Of a DNA stretch of 64,000 nt, positions 1 through 10,990 are shown piece after piece (the first letter of the stretch is position 1; the number at the start of each line of letters is the position of its first letter). Position numbers and translations under genes: made by a program. Below the pieces are notes generated by a model that was not told where the DNA came from, made no database searches, and saw only the letters and a list, made by a program, of their open reading frames with translations. Location of the stretch: positions 297,001-361,000 of the forward strand of contig JASJOG010000121.1 in NCBI GenBank assembly GCA_030142905.1, written 5' to 3'. This stretch comes from Heliopora coerulea (lineage: Eukaryota; Cnidaria; Anthozoa; Scleralcyonacea; Helioporidae).

Positions 1-218
1 TAGCTAATCAGGTGCGAGGCTGCACATTGCTTATGACACACATTTTGAAGTTTGCAAGGGATTGAGCAAGTCTTTTTCTCTCAATCTCATCTTTTTTTCC
101 AAGCCAATAAACAAAGAAGCTTATAAAATATTTCCATAAAATATGTTGGAATCAGTTTTATCTACAAGATATTTCACATTATTTATTAATAATATAATTT
201 GATATTGAATAGACTGGA

Positions 219-995
219 ATGGTACTTTACAACTTAAAGGATTCTGGAACAGTAAATATGACTGCAGATAACTTTGGAGTACCTATTACTACAGCAACAT
301 GCACAATAAAGCAAGTTTGTCAGTCCATTAAACAGCACATTTCCAATAGGTATATACATCTTCCAGATGGTACCCATAGCCCTATCATACAGCCTTACAT
401 TAATTCACAAGATTTTTTTTCATATAAAATTAAATGTTCAATTAATCTTCAGGGAGTGTGTGATCATAAAGGAAAATGCATAGACGTTAATATAAGATGG
501 CTGGGAGCAACCCATGATGCAAAAGCATTCTCATACAGTTTAACAAACACAGTTCTCCATCTAGACATTAATACCTGGACAAAATAAAGTTGGTGTATTG
601 CTACTTGGAGATCCAGCATAACCTCTCTTGTGACATGTTATAAAAGAGTATGCCTGCTCTACAAGTGATTCACAAGTCATCTTCAATCAGATACTTTGAG
701 ATGCTCAAAATCCCATTGAGTGTGCTTATGGTAGACAAAAAGCAAGGTGGTAAATTCTAACCTCACCAATCAAATTAAAATTGAAAGATGTTCCTTTGGT
801 TATTTTGTCTTGGTTTGTTCTGTATACCTGGTGTGAGAAGCACAATATTGCTATAGATGCTCGTGTCTTACAACAACAAATTCAATAGACTAGAGCCATA
901 CAATCATCCCCAATTGACAGATTTACTTACACTTTACCTGAGAAAAGAGCAACTAGAGACACTATAAAAGACTTTTTTGCTGAACACAAAGAATA
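219..995 (+). pseudogene. Harbinger/HARBI1-like DDE transposase relic
   Basis: The reading resembles the DDE_Tnp_4 nuclease of PIF/Harbinger transposases, which cut and paste elements together with a Myb-like partner. The 122-codon open part (219-587) holds NLQGVCDHKG and GATHDAKAF, matching the family's paired blocks around the second catalytic Asp. After a frame change near 590 come GDPA followed by a stop, and at about 713-750 the ECAYGRQKARW block with the catalytic Glu. A C-terminal tail with CEKHNIAIDARVL ends at a stop near 995. At least two stops and one frameshift break the gene. No element ends were found, and bases 1-218 upstream show nothing recognisable. Confidence 0.6.
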
Positions 996-1379
996 ATATG
1001 GTACTATCGACTGATAAGTCTTGAAAAAAAACCCACTTTATTGGCCCTTTCAAAAGCTAACAACAGATAACAATCAAATATCAGAGCCCAGCATATAATA
1101 TGAAGGATAGGCATTTTAAATACAAAAGTGACGAGTAAATTTCAAAATTGTTTAATGGATCTAACATTTCCTTGCAAACCTTGTAACATCTTCAGAGATA
1201 AATAAACACAGTGACAGTAATTATATAGTGACAGGCAAATGTTAATACATGTGATAACCAATAGAATAAATAAATAATAACAAATATCACTCTAACTGAT
1301 GGTAGCTTGACAAACAGTAAAAAGTTAGAGTAAGAGCAATAAAGATCAACCAAAAGAGAAAAAATGGAGCCGAGCCCAT

Positions 1380-2708
1380 GTTGGCATTTAAAGAAGCCTT
1401 TAGTTTGGAGATAAGTAACTCAGGCTCAGAGTAAGAAGAGCTGATGATTTAAATATCATCAAATAAGATGAAGTGTTCAGTGTCAGTCTGGTGTGAGAGA
1501 ATGGCCATAGGTATACATTTCTGTTTCTTTACATTAAGGGCTGAGATTCACAGATGGTCTGAGACTCGCATGTAGAGGTGCCAGGATGTTTCTCCAACAT
1601 ACAAGGCTATGCAGCCTTGACACATGAAATTATAAACATGTAATTTCAGATGTGTGGGAATCTGGTCCTTAAAAGAAAAGAAATTGGAAAGCCATACAGT
1701 GGGATGAGGGACAAAGCAAATAGTGACATGGCGAAGGGCAGATGAGAAGAGTTTTCTTAATTGAGTTTGGGCCGGTAAACAGTAAAGAGAAATAAATGAG
1801 ATGTTTAGGAACAGTAAAAGGTTTAGGTAAAGGTGAAGAAACTTTGTGAAAATACGAATTAAAGCAGCTATCGATAAGTCTTGCAGGAAAAGCATTAGAC
1901 ATGAAAATACTTTTAAGCTTCTCGAGTTCACAAAGAAATGTAGGATATGTACAGCAAATGAGAAAACAATTGTTAAGAAGAGAGTATATTAATCCTTTCT
2001 TGTAGGTGAATGGAATAAAAGAATTAAAATTAGTCAGTAGACTGGTAAATATAGGTTTATGGTAGACAGAAGTTAGGAAGGTGCCAGCAGAGCAGTTAAT
2101 AAGAATATCAAGAAAATTAATAGATTCATTATTCTTGTATTCAAAAGTAAAATTGATATTATTATGCTGTGAATTAACCTAATTAAGAAATGGCAGACCA
2201 TGATTGGAAGAAGGAAACAAGACAAAACAATCATCAACATAACGATAGTACAAAGGTTTAAATTGAGAAAGATAATTATTTAACCAGGTAGATTTGTGAC
2301 TGCAAAGAAAAATGTTGGCAAACAAGGGACCTAAAGGCAAGCCCATAGCCACACAAAAAAGTAAATGACGATTCTTAACTGCTAAATTAAGAAGTTTACA
2401 AAAGCCTTGAAAGTGAGTACTAGTATTAAAGAGTTGTTTGATAATAATGTCAATGATTTCAGCTAAGGGAATGTTAATAAAGAAACAAGTTATATCAAAC
2501 CTAGCCATGAATACATTGTCTGTGTTTAAATCTAATAATTGTAGTTCTTGGAGAAAAGAAAATGAATCATCGATGGAGTATTGGTTGGTGGGAAAGGGAT
2601 GAAAGGAAACTAAATACTTAGCAAATATTAATGGAGGAAAGTATAGATCTAAGTGGAATGTTAAGCTTGTGCACCTTTGTAAGTCCATACAGGATACCAG
2701 AGTAGAGA
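1380..2708 (-). pseudogene. PLE-A reverse transcriptase palm and GIY-YIG domain (C-terminal half)
   Basis: This is the C-terminal half of a Penelope-type polyprotein. Reading leftward, the RT palm has MARFDITCFFINIPL (motif A region), MGLPLGPLFANIFL (motif B) and YRYVDDCFVLF (motif C with both Asp). About 200 codons later CQGCIALYVGETSWHLY resembles the cysteine-flanked GIY-YIG-like block typical of the family, where the endonuclease nicks the target. The end reads into an LLISKLK-type tail near 1390. Several frame changes separate these blocks. The same blocks recur at 9.2-9.6, 16.4-16.9 and 17.0-18.3 kb. Confidence 0.65.
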
Positions 2709-2854
2709 TGTAACAAACTGTTACAGTACACCTAATGATCACTTTTTGCTTCTGTTTAACAACTCGACTTGTCTCCTCTCGTGCCTTGCTTTTCTTTTGT
2801 CACCATCGTTTTTAATTAATAACTTTACAAGTTTCTAAGTCCAACTTACACTCA
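2709..2854 (-). repeat. 3' LTR of BEL/Pao element 1
   Basis: 146 bp matching 7869-8046: shared blocks include cacctaatgatcacttttt, caacttgtctcctct and taattaataactttaca. It lacks a T-rich stretch of about 26 bp that is present in the other LTR. Confidence 0.75.
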
Positions 2855-2866
2855 CACTCCCCTAAA
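2855..2866 (-). other. Polypurine tract of BEL/Pao element 1
   Basis: On the minus strand the sequence just before the 3' LTR is purine-rich (TTAGGGGAGTG then TGAGTG), the usual plus-strand DNA primer of an LTR retroelement. Confidence 0.5.
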
Positions 2867-3019
2867 AATTTAGTGTAACTCAATTTTTAACAAAAATAGC
2901 GTTAAAGTTAAGCAGTAAAGTTTACTACAGTTTGATCATCATTCTCATCTTCAGCAATTAGTTGTATTTTTTCCCTGGCTGTTTCAGCAGCCTGTCTTTT
3001 ATTACTGGCTCCCCTGTGT

Positions 3020-4090
3020 GGTTAAATCACAGGAAATTGTTGTGAGGGTGATTCCTCCTTATTTCAAGCGGATGCACAAGACTCAGCAGCTTTTCAATTT
3101 GGTGGCCTTTGTGTTGCAAAATGACTCCTCTGATAGCTCCATCTCTTCCTTGGATGTTATGGACCACTCTTCCTTTTTTCCATTCCTGACATTTCTTTTC
3201 ATCTCCTGATCTCTGGTACTGCAGCAATTTTATGGTTGATTCGATGACTTTCTATCAGACTGTGTATGTACTTGTTTCCACCTTTTCCATGTGTGGTCTT
3301 TGACCTTCATTTACTTCTACAGCCTGGTTACCTCTTCTTCATCTTCTTCAGCCTCAACCGCATGTGCATTCTGTCCCCACGATAACATGTTTGGAGTCAA
3401 TTCTTGCTCATCTCCTCCGTCACATTCTATATATGTCAAAGGCCAGTTATTAAGGTGCCTGTTGACGTCTAGGATTACTGTTTCAAGGTTCTTGAAGTTG
3501 AGCATTGTTTTGCCCAGAGTCTTGTAAATGGTTATTTCAAGTCCTTGAGTACATCCCTCCCCACCAAGGGGATTTTGCTAGGTTGAATTTCCATCTGGTG
3601 TCCTGTTTTTCCAGGTAGTTCTATAGTTTCTCACTCTCGTGTATCTTCTTGAACACTGCTGCATTGTCAGAAATTATCACTTTAGGCCTTGTTCTTGTGA
3701 TGAATGCATTTAGCTTCATTTGAAATTCTTCAGCTGTCTGTGATTTTGTCAGTTCTAGGTGTACAGCTCAGGAGGTAGTCCAGCTAAGAATCAAAATGTA
3801 GGACTTGCCTTGCTCCTGCTTGTTGATTTTGTACATTAGAGGACCAGCAAACTCTACTCCTATTGTCTCAAATGGTCGTACAATTTTGCTTCAAAAACTT
3901 GGCATTTCAGCTGTTATTGTAGATCTGTAAGGCTTGGTGGTGAAAATCTCGCATGTATTACACTCATTGATCAACTTCTTAACTTTGGACCTCAGCCTTA
4001 GGATCCACCATTCATCTTGAGTAGCTGCCATGGTGTTTACTACTCCCAAGTGTCATATCTGCTCATGTGTGTGCAATGAGCTTTTCAGCA
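3020..4090 (-). pseudogene. BEL/Pao 1 integrase region
   Basis: Reading leftward in broken frames, [11 protein letters not shown] (first catalytic Asp position occupied by Glu in this degraded copy), [10 protein letters not shown] (second Asp) and WGGMYSR are the core blocks of a Pao-type integrase. The C-terminal piece at 3027-3227 has GRDGAIRGV and LSLVHPLEI, matching the DUF5641-like tail of BEL integrases. The enzyme would insert the cDNA into the host genome. Stops occur every few dozen codons, so it is not functional. Plus-strand open frames over this region are shadows. Confidence 0.55.
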
Positions 4091-5400
4091 AAAGCCCCTC
4101 CCTGGTTGGGAGTGGGGTTGTAACCACAAATATTTCCTTTGCATTTCAAAATGCCCATATTCTCCTCGACTAGATCCCATCCAGGTGCTTGTAAATTTGG
4201 AGACATATTGCTTCGAATCTCCCATATCCATCGGATTTTTGCATTTGCAATTTTTTTTGTCATCAATGGCCCACTTAATTTCTCTCTACCACGGTCTTTC
4301 CCCTGGGAATTGTGCAGAAATCTCTATGCCCATACAGTTATTCTCACCATCTTCCGATAACTGTTCTTTCCAAGCAGCATTTCCCATTCATCAGTTTAGC
4401 GATCTTTGGCATGGAAAGTTTCCTCTCTGACCAGCTTGTATTCCTCATTCACATCCTTGCTGCACTGCAGGTTTGGCTGCTCAGGCCACTGTTTTTTATC
4501 CAGGAGCCACTCAGGCCTGGTTTACCATTATACCTTTTCCATCTTGTTAATTCCAGCACATAAACTCCCTATATCTGCCATGTTTTCCTTGGTTGGACAA
4601 TGTTTCCAGTTGATTTTTACTTCCCCAGTAATTTCGGCTATTTTCCTGACTCTATTCACGACAAAAATCTTCCATGACTTCCCTGCATTAATAATCCACT
4701 ACAGGACCACTAAACAGTTCATCCACACTGTTGTCAACATGATCGGCCATCTGACCAGTACCTTATATAGATTTCAGACCAAATTTGCTGCGATTTGCCT
4801 GCTCATCAACTCCAATCTGGCTATCAATGTGTTTCATTTTGAAATTCTGGATTTGGACGTCAGCAAACCCTTAACCACTCTGGTTCTGCCTTTGATTACA
4901 GCAATGCCTACAGTGGAGCGTGCAGTATTACTCGTGTTGGTGAAAACATGAAGATGCAAAGCCTTTGTACAACCAACACTTTTCACAAGACTTCTTAGTA
5001 TTTTCATATTTCTAAGCTGGTTGGCTCACTTAAGCCATTCCATCCTGATCTGATCTGGTACAGTGGTGTTAAATCCTCTTGTCTGATCACATGTATCTCA
5101 GTAGATCTCCTTCCCTTTCATGGTAGTCGGCAAAATGAAACCAAGGGGGTCATATACCCTCCCAAGATAGCTCAACATTTCCCTTTTGGTTATGAGTTTG
5201 CTGTTGGGTGTGGGTACTTATATTTCTAGCATGTAATTCTTCTCATACATAATAATCCAAGAATTTTGCTTGGGTTCTTCAAATCTTTATCCTCCAGTGA
5301 TTTCACATTCGACTCCCACTTGTGGACTGGGAGTTTTGCACTCTCTAGAATGCTGGTGGCCTCTCATTTGAAGTTTTCTAGTTCTTCTACATGTTCTGTA
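4091..5400 (-). pseudogene. BEL/Pao 1 RNase H / A17 region, heavily decayed
   Basis: This lies between the RT and integrase relics of the same element, where RNase H and the pol linker should be. I see no long conserved block. The assignment is by position and orientation only. A plus-strand open frame at 4406-4951 has a cysteine- and leucine-rich composition typical of antisense reading and resembles no known family. Confidence 0.35.
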
Positions 5401-5407
5401 GTTTTCA

Positions 5408-6784
5408 TCAAATTGTCAACATCTGGACGGTATCATTGAACTTGTTGAGCTGCTGATTGTAGTGGTAGTTGAGGGTTGCTCCTAACAGGAGTGGACTTGA
5501 CTCTCTTGCAAAGGGAACTCTCATGAACCACAGATGTTCTTCGTTTACATTTATGTTGAAAAGGAAGCAAATTACATCCCTGTCTTCTTTGATCCCTATC
5601 TGGAGGAAAACTTTCTGGATGTCTGCCAACAAAAGATGAGTGAACATACAAGCTGTGATCAGAATGTCCCATAAAAGTGGTTGCAATGAGGGTCATGTGT
5701 GCATCCAATCATTGACACTATTGGCCAGTAGATATGGTTTCTTACTTTTGTTGTAGCTGCCTCTTCACTGAGGACAGTTTTTTTTTCTGGTACAGTCACC
5801 AGTCGGCATTTTGGGAATTGCCTCTATTATACCTTCCTTCAGTTGATCTTGTGTGATCTTCGGGTATTCCTCCTTTAGCTTGGGGTTATGGCTCAACCTT
5901 CTCTCAACTCCTGCTAGGTGTTTCCTGCTCGGCTCTTCATTCATGTTGGTCAAACTTACCAGAATCCAAGGCACTCATACTTCATATCTGACATCAGGTC
6001 TCCTTGTAACATTCTTTTGAAATTCATTTAATACATCTAGTTGATCACTTTCTCCTCTGTCCTCTACTCCTAACACATCCAAGCTATAGAGGTTCTTATA
6101 ATCACAGGTCTCCCTCAAGTACATGCACTTGTCTGCATATGCCATTCCTCCATGGATTACCCTGGCAAAAGTTCTGCCTTCTACAATTGGGTTTTCAGGA
6201 TGACCCTTAAATGTTCGTTCAGTTTGTATCTTCCAGTAAATGCTGTTGCCCAAGATGACATGAATGGGGTATTCTTCTCTTGCTGTCATATAAAACGGAT
6301 TGTCTTGGGCATGTTTATATTTTGCCTTTAACTCTCTTAGTGCTGGCCTCTTTGCTGTTGTAAAATCTGGCATCTCACTTCCCACAAGTTCCACCTTTTC
6401 ACTAGCTCAGCCATCTAAAGAATCAAGCTTCATGTCAAAGATAGCTATGGAATTCTTCTTTACACCATAAATCATTACAATTTGGCATGACTTGTGTTAT
6501 GTTGGCTTCTTAACTGCTTCGTTCGAGATGAACTTTCTTCTGGGCCCCATGTCGAGGTAAGCCCACAAGGTAACTCCCCTTATCTTCAATGGGACAATTG
6601 CTGGCAAAGATCGATGGTCTGATTCAGGAACACATCCAGTGTACACCATCTTGTTTTCCACCAACTGGTTGTTTTTCACACAGGCTTGTGTGATGTTTAA
6701 ACTAACACTTAAAACACATGTGACTTTTGCAATCGCTTGCTGCATGACATCCACAACAACAGTTAAAACAGTTTCTTTTCTCAT
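5408..6784 (-). pseudogene. BEL/Pao 1 protease and reverse transcriptase region
   Basis: Starting at 6784 on the minus strand, a protease-like piece has LWAYLDMGPRRKFISNEAV. This is the aspartic-protease active-site block, but the usual D-S/T-G triad reads D-M-G. Next, 6394-5975 resembles the A16/DUF1758 continuation (ILGNSIYWKI). Then RT begins: LLADIQKVFLQIGIKEDRD at about 5630 is the Pao RT motif A block. Frames change between the pieces, and motif C is not clearly visible. These are the polyprotein-processing and cDNA-synthesis parts of the retrotransposon. Confidence 0.6.
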
Positions 6785-6999
6785 AAGAAGTTTCTTGTTT
6801 TTTGTTTTTTTTTGTCATGTCAAAAACATCACAGGCTTTCCCCAACAGTAAATGCATGTTTTCTTATTCTGACCTTTGGTGAACCAATGCCTCTCCTTCC
6901 TTTGGTTACCACCACTTTTATCTCTCTTTAGCAGCTGTTGCAAATTATCAATAAGTTCTTCCATTCTCCATTCCTTGCCAGTTCTCACAAGATCAGGTT

Positions 7000-7600
7000 T
7001 TACTTACCAATCACTTTAAGGCATCAAAGTTGTTGCTGAGCTTCTCATAAATTTCTTGCACCTTGTCGCTCATTTCCTTTCACTGGTATCAAGTTTATAA
7101 TTTCGTCCATATGTGCATTTATAACAAGCTTTGTTTGCCCAAATTCCTTCTTCAGCCTCTCCCAAGCCAACTTGTATCCCAAGGACCCAGGTTTTAGGTT
7201 AGAAATTCTTTCTCTTTCCTTGGGAACAACCATTTTGAGCAAGTATTCAAACTTTTCTTCATCAGAGATGGGTTGGCTTTCAACTTGCATCAAAAATATA
7301 TTCTCAAATCGCACCCAGTTGGAAGATGTGCCTTTCATCTCTAACTTCTGTTCTGTTGCTCGTAACTTGGCTGTCGAATTTTCTTCCCACAATTCTCTAT
7401 CTTGTTGTTGTCATTCTCTCCTTACTTGCTTTTTGCACTCTCATTTTGCCTCCCAAGTTCTCTGTTCTACATCATCGTCGACCTGCTGCCAGTTGGCTTT
7501 CAAGACTTCAGCCACTTTGTCCCTTGCTTGAATCCAGTGAGAGTAACTATCCTTTTTCCCTTTCTTTTATTGTTGGACCATTCATGGTGTAATTCCACTG
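7000..7600 (-). pseudogene. BEL/Pao 1 gag (DUF1759-like)
   Basis: The 115-codon frame at 7392-7045 has SNWVRFENIFLMQVESQ, EEKFEYLLKMV and ERLKKEFGQTKLVINAHM. This is the helical pattern of the DUF1759 gag domain, in which a long 'W-x-F-x-x-F' helix is followed by 'RFG-x-x-x-x-V-x-A'. Upstream in other frames a lysine- and glutamate-rich coiled segment continues to about 7600. It would form the particle shell of the element. Frameshifts break it. Confidence 0.55.
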
Positions 7601-7847
7601 TCTAATTTCGTGTCTTCTATTTGTGAAATAAGATCCATTATCTTGTTGTTTATCTTAGATGCCTGCTCCACAGGAGTTTCCAATTCTGTGATATCATTGT
7701 TCTTGATCTGCAGGCTCCAAATAATATTGTAGTTTTGTTATTTCCTTGTCTATACCTCTTTCTATGTGTTCCAATTTGTCCAGTCTCAGCTTATTGTATA
7801 CACAGGTCTTTGAAGCATTTCTGTTTCTACATCAACGTTCTTGTCTA

Positions 7848-7864
7848 TCCTGGTCTTGGCACCA
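7848..7864 (-). other. Primer-binding site of BEL/Pao element 1
   Basis: Four bases inside the 5' LTR, the minus strand reads TGGTGCCAAGACCAGGA. TGG at this spacing is the complement of a tRNA CCA end, and GGTGCC-AGACC is frequent in BEL elements. The primer tRNA was not identified. Confidence 0.6.
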
Positions 7865-7868
7865 CAAA

Positions 7869-8046
7869 TGTACTGAACTGTTACACCTAATGATCACTTT
7901 TTGTTTTAACCAAATCCTTTAATTTTTTTTTTCTGCTTAACAACTCAACTTGTCTCCTCTTATGCCTTGCCCTTCTTCTGTCACCTTCATTCTTAATTAA
8001 TAACTTTACATGTTATTAATTAAAAATTAAGTCCAACTTACACTCA
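7869..8046 (-). repeat. 5' LTR of BEL/Pao element 1
   Basis: 178-bp direct repeat partner of 2709-2854. It is followed on the right by gagag, continuing the interrupted Penelope-like sequence (tagcatcagtaacattctc), which matches the uninterrupted copy near 17,200 in reverse complement. Confidence 0.75.
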
Positions 8047-8945
8047 GAGAGTAGCATCAGTAACATTCTCTCTTTTCAGTTGTCAAAGAAAGGTCTTACA
8101 ATGATTTTGGCATTCAGTGTTAATTTCGAGTGGATCACCATCATACTTCTTGGATTTATGAGAATTATTTAGAATATCCTTCATTTTCTGGTTGTAGTCC
8201 AATTTATTGAGAGTGACTAATCCGTTGCCTTTGTCTGGCTTGATAATAACAATATTCGGAAATCATCCTCAGAAAATATGGAGTTTGGACAGCAGTAGCT
8301 TCTAAAACCACTCATGGCAATATCCTTAATTGTAGTTTTCAATAAATCAGCATTAATGCCAGAGGTGGATGAGATAGGGTCATGAAAGATCTTTCAATAC
8401 AATAACTTGAAAGGTATGGAGAAGTTCAAACCCTTGACCAGAAGATTTTTCTCTTGCTCAGTTAAAGTTCTGCTCAAATGATTGAAAATAACTTCATCAG
8501 GTTTAATTGTGAAGGCTTGATGGGACTCTTGGCCAAGGCGGAAAAGTTCCTTATTTTGAATCAATTCATGTCGCTTGAGGTGGCGATAATTTTCTTGGTC
8601 TGAGACAGATTTTAGACGAAGCATGTCAAAAGTCGAGACTAGGTCGTGAAGATTGTGCTGTCAAAGCATGAAATCAGGATTTCTTGATGTGGATCTCTTC
8701 ATCAAGCGGTTTCTTTTGGCATTGGTGGTATGCAGGAGAGTTTTGTAGGTAACGACTAGCAACTTTAAAGTGAAGAGATTTTGGAATAACATCATGCTTT
8801 TGACAATTAGTTAAAAAGAACAGATACAACTTTGCCTTTCCAAGTTTTCATTCAGTATGCTGAAACTTCCTGAAGGCAGTAAGTGATCCATTTCCACAAT
8901 GTTTGTTTATAATATCAGTGACAGAATCACCAGGTGGGAATCATA
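8047..8945 (-). pseudogene. PLE-A copy 1 N-terminal region
   Basis: Continuation of the interrupted Penelope-like element. The 76-codon frame 8624-8394 has EVIFNHLSRTLTEQEKNLL and KGLNFSIP, the conserved 'N-x-S-x-x-x-L-T-x-x-E' block that precedes the RT in Penelope polyproteins. Further left, in other frames, a KGNGL-like remnant marks the start of the RT fingers. Upstream, 8640-8940 encodes a basic stretch in broken frames. The same blocks are better kept at 18.7-19.4 kb. No complete frame remains. Confidence 0.6.
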
Positions 8946-8949
8946 AACA

Positions 8950-9850
8950 TGTAACAAATATCAGAGCCCAGCATATAATAAGAATGATAGGCATTTTAAA
9001 TAGACAAGTAAATTTCAAAATTGTTTAATGGATGTAATGTTTCATAGCAAAGCTTGCAACATCTTCAGAGATAAATCGTGACAGGCAAATGCGAACACAC
9101 GTGATAACCAATAGAATGAAAGAATAAGAATATATATTACACAAACTGACAAGAGGTCAACAGACTGTAAAAAGTTAAAGTAAAAGCAATAAAGATGAAT
9201 AAAAAAAAACGTGGAGCTGAGCTTACATTGGCATTTAAAGAAGGCTTTAGTTCAGAGATCTGTAAACTTTCCTGTATAAGTAACTCAGACCCTGGGTAAG
9301 AAGAGCTGATGATTCTAAAATCATCAAATGATATGGGGTGTCTAGTGTCAGCATGGTGTGACAGAACGGCTGTAGGAGGACATTTCCATTTCCTTCCAGG
9401 TAAGGGCTGAGATTCCCAAATGGTCTGATACTTGCACATGGAGGTGCCAGGATGTTTCTCTAACATACAAAGCTCTGCAGCCTTGACACATGAATTTATA
9501 ACCAACATGCAATCTCAGATGTGTGGGAATCTGGTCCTTAAAAGAAATTGGAAAGTCGTACAGTGGGATGAGGGACAAAGCAAATAGTGATATAGGAAGA
9601 GTTTTCTTAATTGAGTTTGGGCCAGTAAATGGTTTAGGTAAAGGTGAGGAAACTTATTGAAGAAACGAATTAAAGCAGCTGTTGATAAGTCTTGCAGGAA
9701 AGGCATTAGAGATGAAAATACTTTTAATTTTCTCAATTTTTTTTTTGTTTTAGAGCAGGTAATTGGAACCACACTGGTGTTACAGTTGTGTATTTGTGAT
9801 TGTCTGACGACTGGCAGTGAAACTGTCAATGACGGAATTTGCTTTTAGCC
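8950..9850 (-). mobile_element. PLE-A copy 2, 3' part with GIY-YIG block
   Basis: Minus-strand 3' section of a second PLE-A. The frame 9578-9348 has FKDQIPTHLRLHV, then CQGCRALYVRETSWHLH and SDHLGISALT. This is the cysteine/GIY-YIG-like block of Penelope elements, with the Gly before Glu changed to Arg. Its 3' end (the 'gaagatgttgc...' block near 9060 and the 'atatgctgggctctgatattt' block near 8960, both in complement) abuts the 5' start of copy 1. The two copies are therefore joined head to tail, as is common for Penelope-like elements with partial long terminal repeats. Confidence 0.6.
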
Positions 9851-10390
9851 ACAGGATATAGTGACTGTGACATGGCTACACTAGTGGTATGCCATGTAGA
9901 GTTGAGTGAATGAGTATGATTCTTTAGTTTCAGAGTAAATCTTGGAGTATACATTTGTGTTGTGAAGGTGTATTAGTAATTATCATGAGTGCAATACGGG
10001 AATTAAAAACTGACCACCCAGCCTTAGGGTTTTACTGACAGAAGGCTAAGCAGTTGGCCATGCAGTGTAGAGTTTAATAAAGAAGTATGTATGAATACAG
10101 AGAGAATGAGCAAAAGATGCATAACATTGTCTCGTGCATAAATATCTTGGGACACAACCCTGGATGTACGTTTTGGCCCTCTGTGGCTCTTCAGCAGGGA
10201 TTTGGGATTGGCAGTCAATGTTATACCTTTGGAAAAAAAAGCAGTAAACAGTAAAAAAATACAATAAAATAAAATATAAGTAGAAGGAGATAAAATGTGT
10301 GCTTACCAGTCTTGTTGTATGTCTTGGGAAGACCAATTCTGTGTGCCATCATAATCTTAAGGGAAGTTTACCACATGTTGAGAGAGGGTG
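9851..10390. other. No confident gene; retroelement-like spacer
   Basis: No conserved block can be named. A minus-strand frame at 10218-10024 (SHRGPKRTSRVVSQDIYAR) looks like fragmentary retroelement coding sequence but matches nothing I can identify. Confidence 0.3.
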
Positions 10391-10990
10391 GGCATCTGTG
10401 TTAGAATTGGACAGAATGGGAGCATGAACGAATTGTGATGTGAAGTTTAAGCGAGTAGTGTTGTTCGTTCCCAGTAAATAAAAGGCGTGCAGATCGAATG
10501 TGTCCTATGAGGATAACTGTGGAGTGTTGGATCATAAGAGGGCAGTGTTGCAAGCTGGGTTCATGTATTGCTTGACACCATGTTGAATATCAAAAAGTTT
10601 TTCATCGTTACTAGTAAAAATGTTTCAGTTATAATCTCTTCTGTGTTATTGTTGGGTCCAGCATCTTCTTTTAACATACCTATGTAGGCATCAATGCCTT
10701 AGTCATTTGGTATGTTGTGATATAGACTCATGGGGTCTGTAGTGACAGGCATTATGTTATGGTAGATTGATATTAAGTTAGAGTAAGCGTAAGATTCTGT
10801 TATTTAGTTTTTGTGTCATTTCTAATGTGTTATTGTCTTGATTAGCGTCTTTTTCTAGCATACCTATCGATGCTTTGATGCCTTCATTATTCAGTATGTT
10901 GGTATATAGACTCTTATCGGTCGTATATAAAGACGACTGTTGTGTTACCGGGTAGATTGTTGTTACGTGAAAAGAGTTGTTTAATGAAGA
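10391..10990 (-). pseudogene. Reverse transcriptase fragments of a third Penelope-type family
   Basis: Two short minus-strand blocks resemble the RT motif A region 'DVTSLYTNIP-x-x-x-GI': about 10,740-10,690 (MSLYHNIPND) and about 10,920-10,860 (SLYTNILNNEGIKASIGML). Each is followed by a similar acidic and Asn-rich stretch, so the region looks like two diverged copies of one RT segment in tandem. Stops are frequent. The family cannot be set more closely than a PLE-like RT. Confidence 0.35.

Larger units (their letters stand above)
2709..8046 (-). mobile_element. BEL/Pao LTR retrotransposon 1
   Basis: A 5.3-kb element in minus orientation with direct terminal repeats at 2709-2854 and 7869-8046. 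On its own strand each LTR starts TGAGTG and the 5' copy ends CAGTACA. Flanks show gaga immediately left of 2709 and immediately right of 8046, a 4-bp duplication (5 bp, agaga, if the last A of the LTR is shared). A primer-binding site and a purine tract lie where expected. Inside are degraded gag, protease, RT and integrase regions in BEL/Pao order. It is inserted into a Penelope-like element. The two LTRs differ by indels, the largest about 26 bp, so the insertion is old. Confidence 0.75.
1060..8945 (-). mobile_element. Penelope-like element PLE-A copy 1, split by a BEL/Pao insertion
   Basis: Two minus-strand segments, 8945-8047 and 2708-1060, are consecutive parts of one Penelope-like retroelement: N-terminal region, then RT, then GIY-YIG, then 3' end. 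The break at 2708/8047 is exactly where the LTR element of 2709-8046 sits. The parallel plus-strand copy at 16.9-18.3 kb runs through this point without interruption, giving the empty-site structure. Penelope-like elements encode an RT related to telomerase and usually a C-terminal GIY-YIG endonuclease. Many stops and frameshifts show that the copy is dead. Confidence 0.7.

Noticed and set aside
1060..1210. Hammerhead ribozyme in PLE terminal regions
   Set aside because: Some Penelope-like elements carry hammerheads, but I could not find the CTGATGA...GAAA core with paired stems in the 3' blocks here.
4139..4951. Plus-strand open frames rich in Cys, Leu and Phe
   Set aside because: They are antisense to the BEL/Pao pol region and show no conserved block.
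10046..10336. 96-codon frame with a hydrophobic N-terminus resembling a signal peptide
   Set aside because: The hydrophobic run comes from a T-rich stretch in repeat-derived sequence; nothing else supports a gene.
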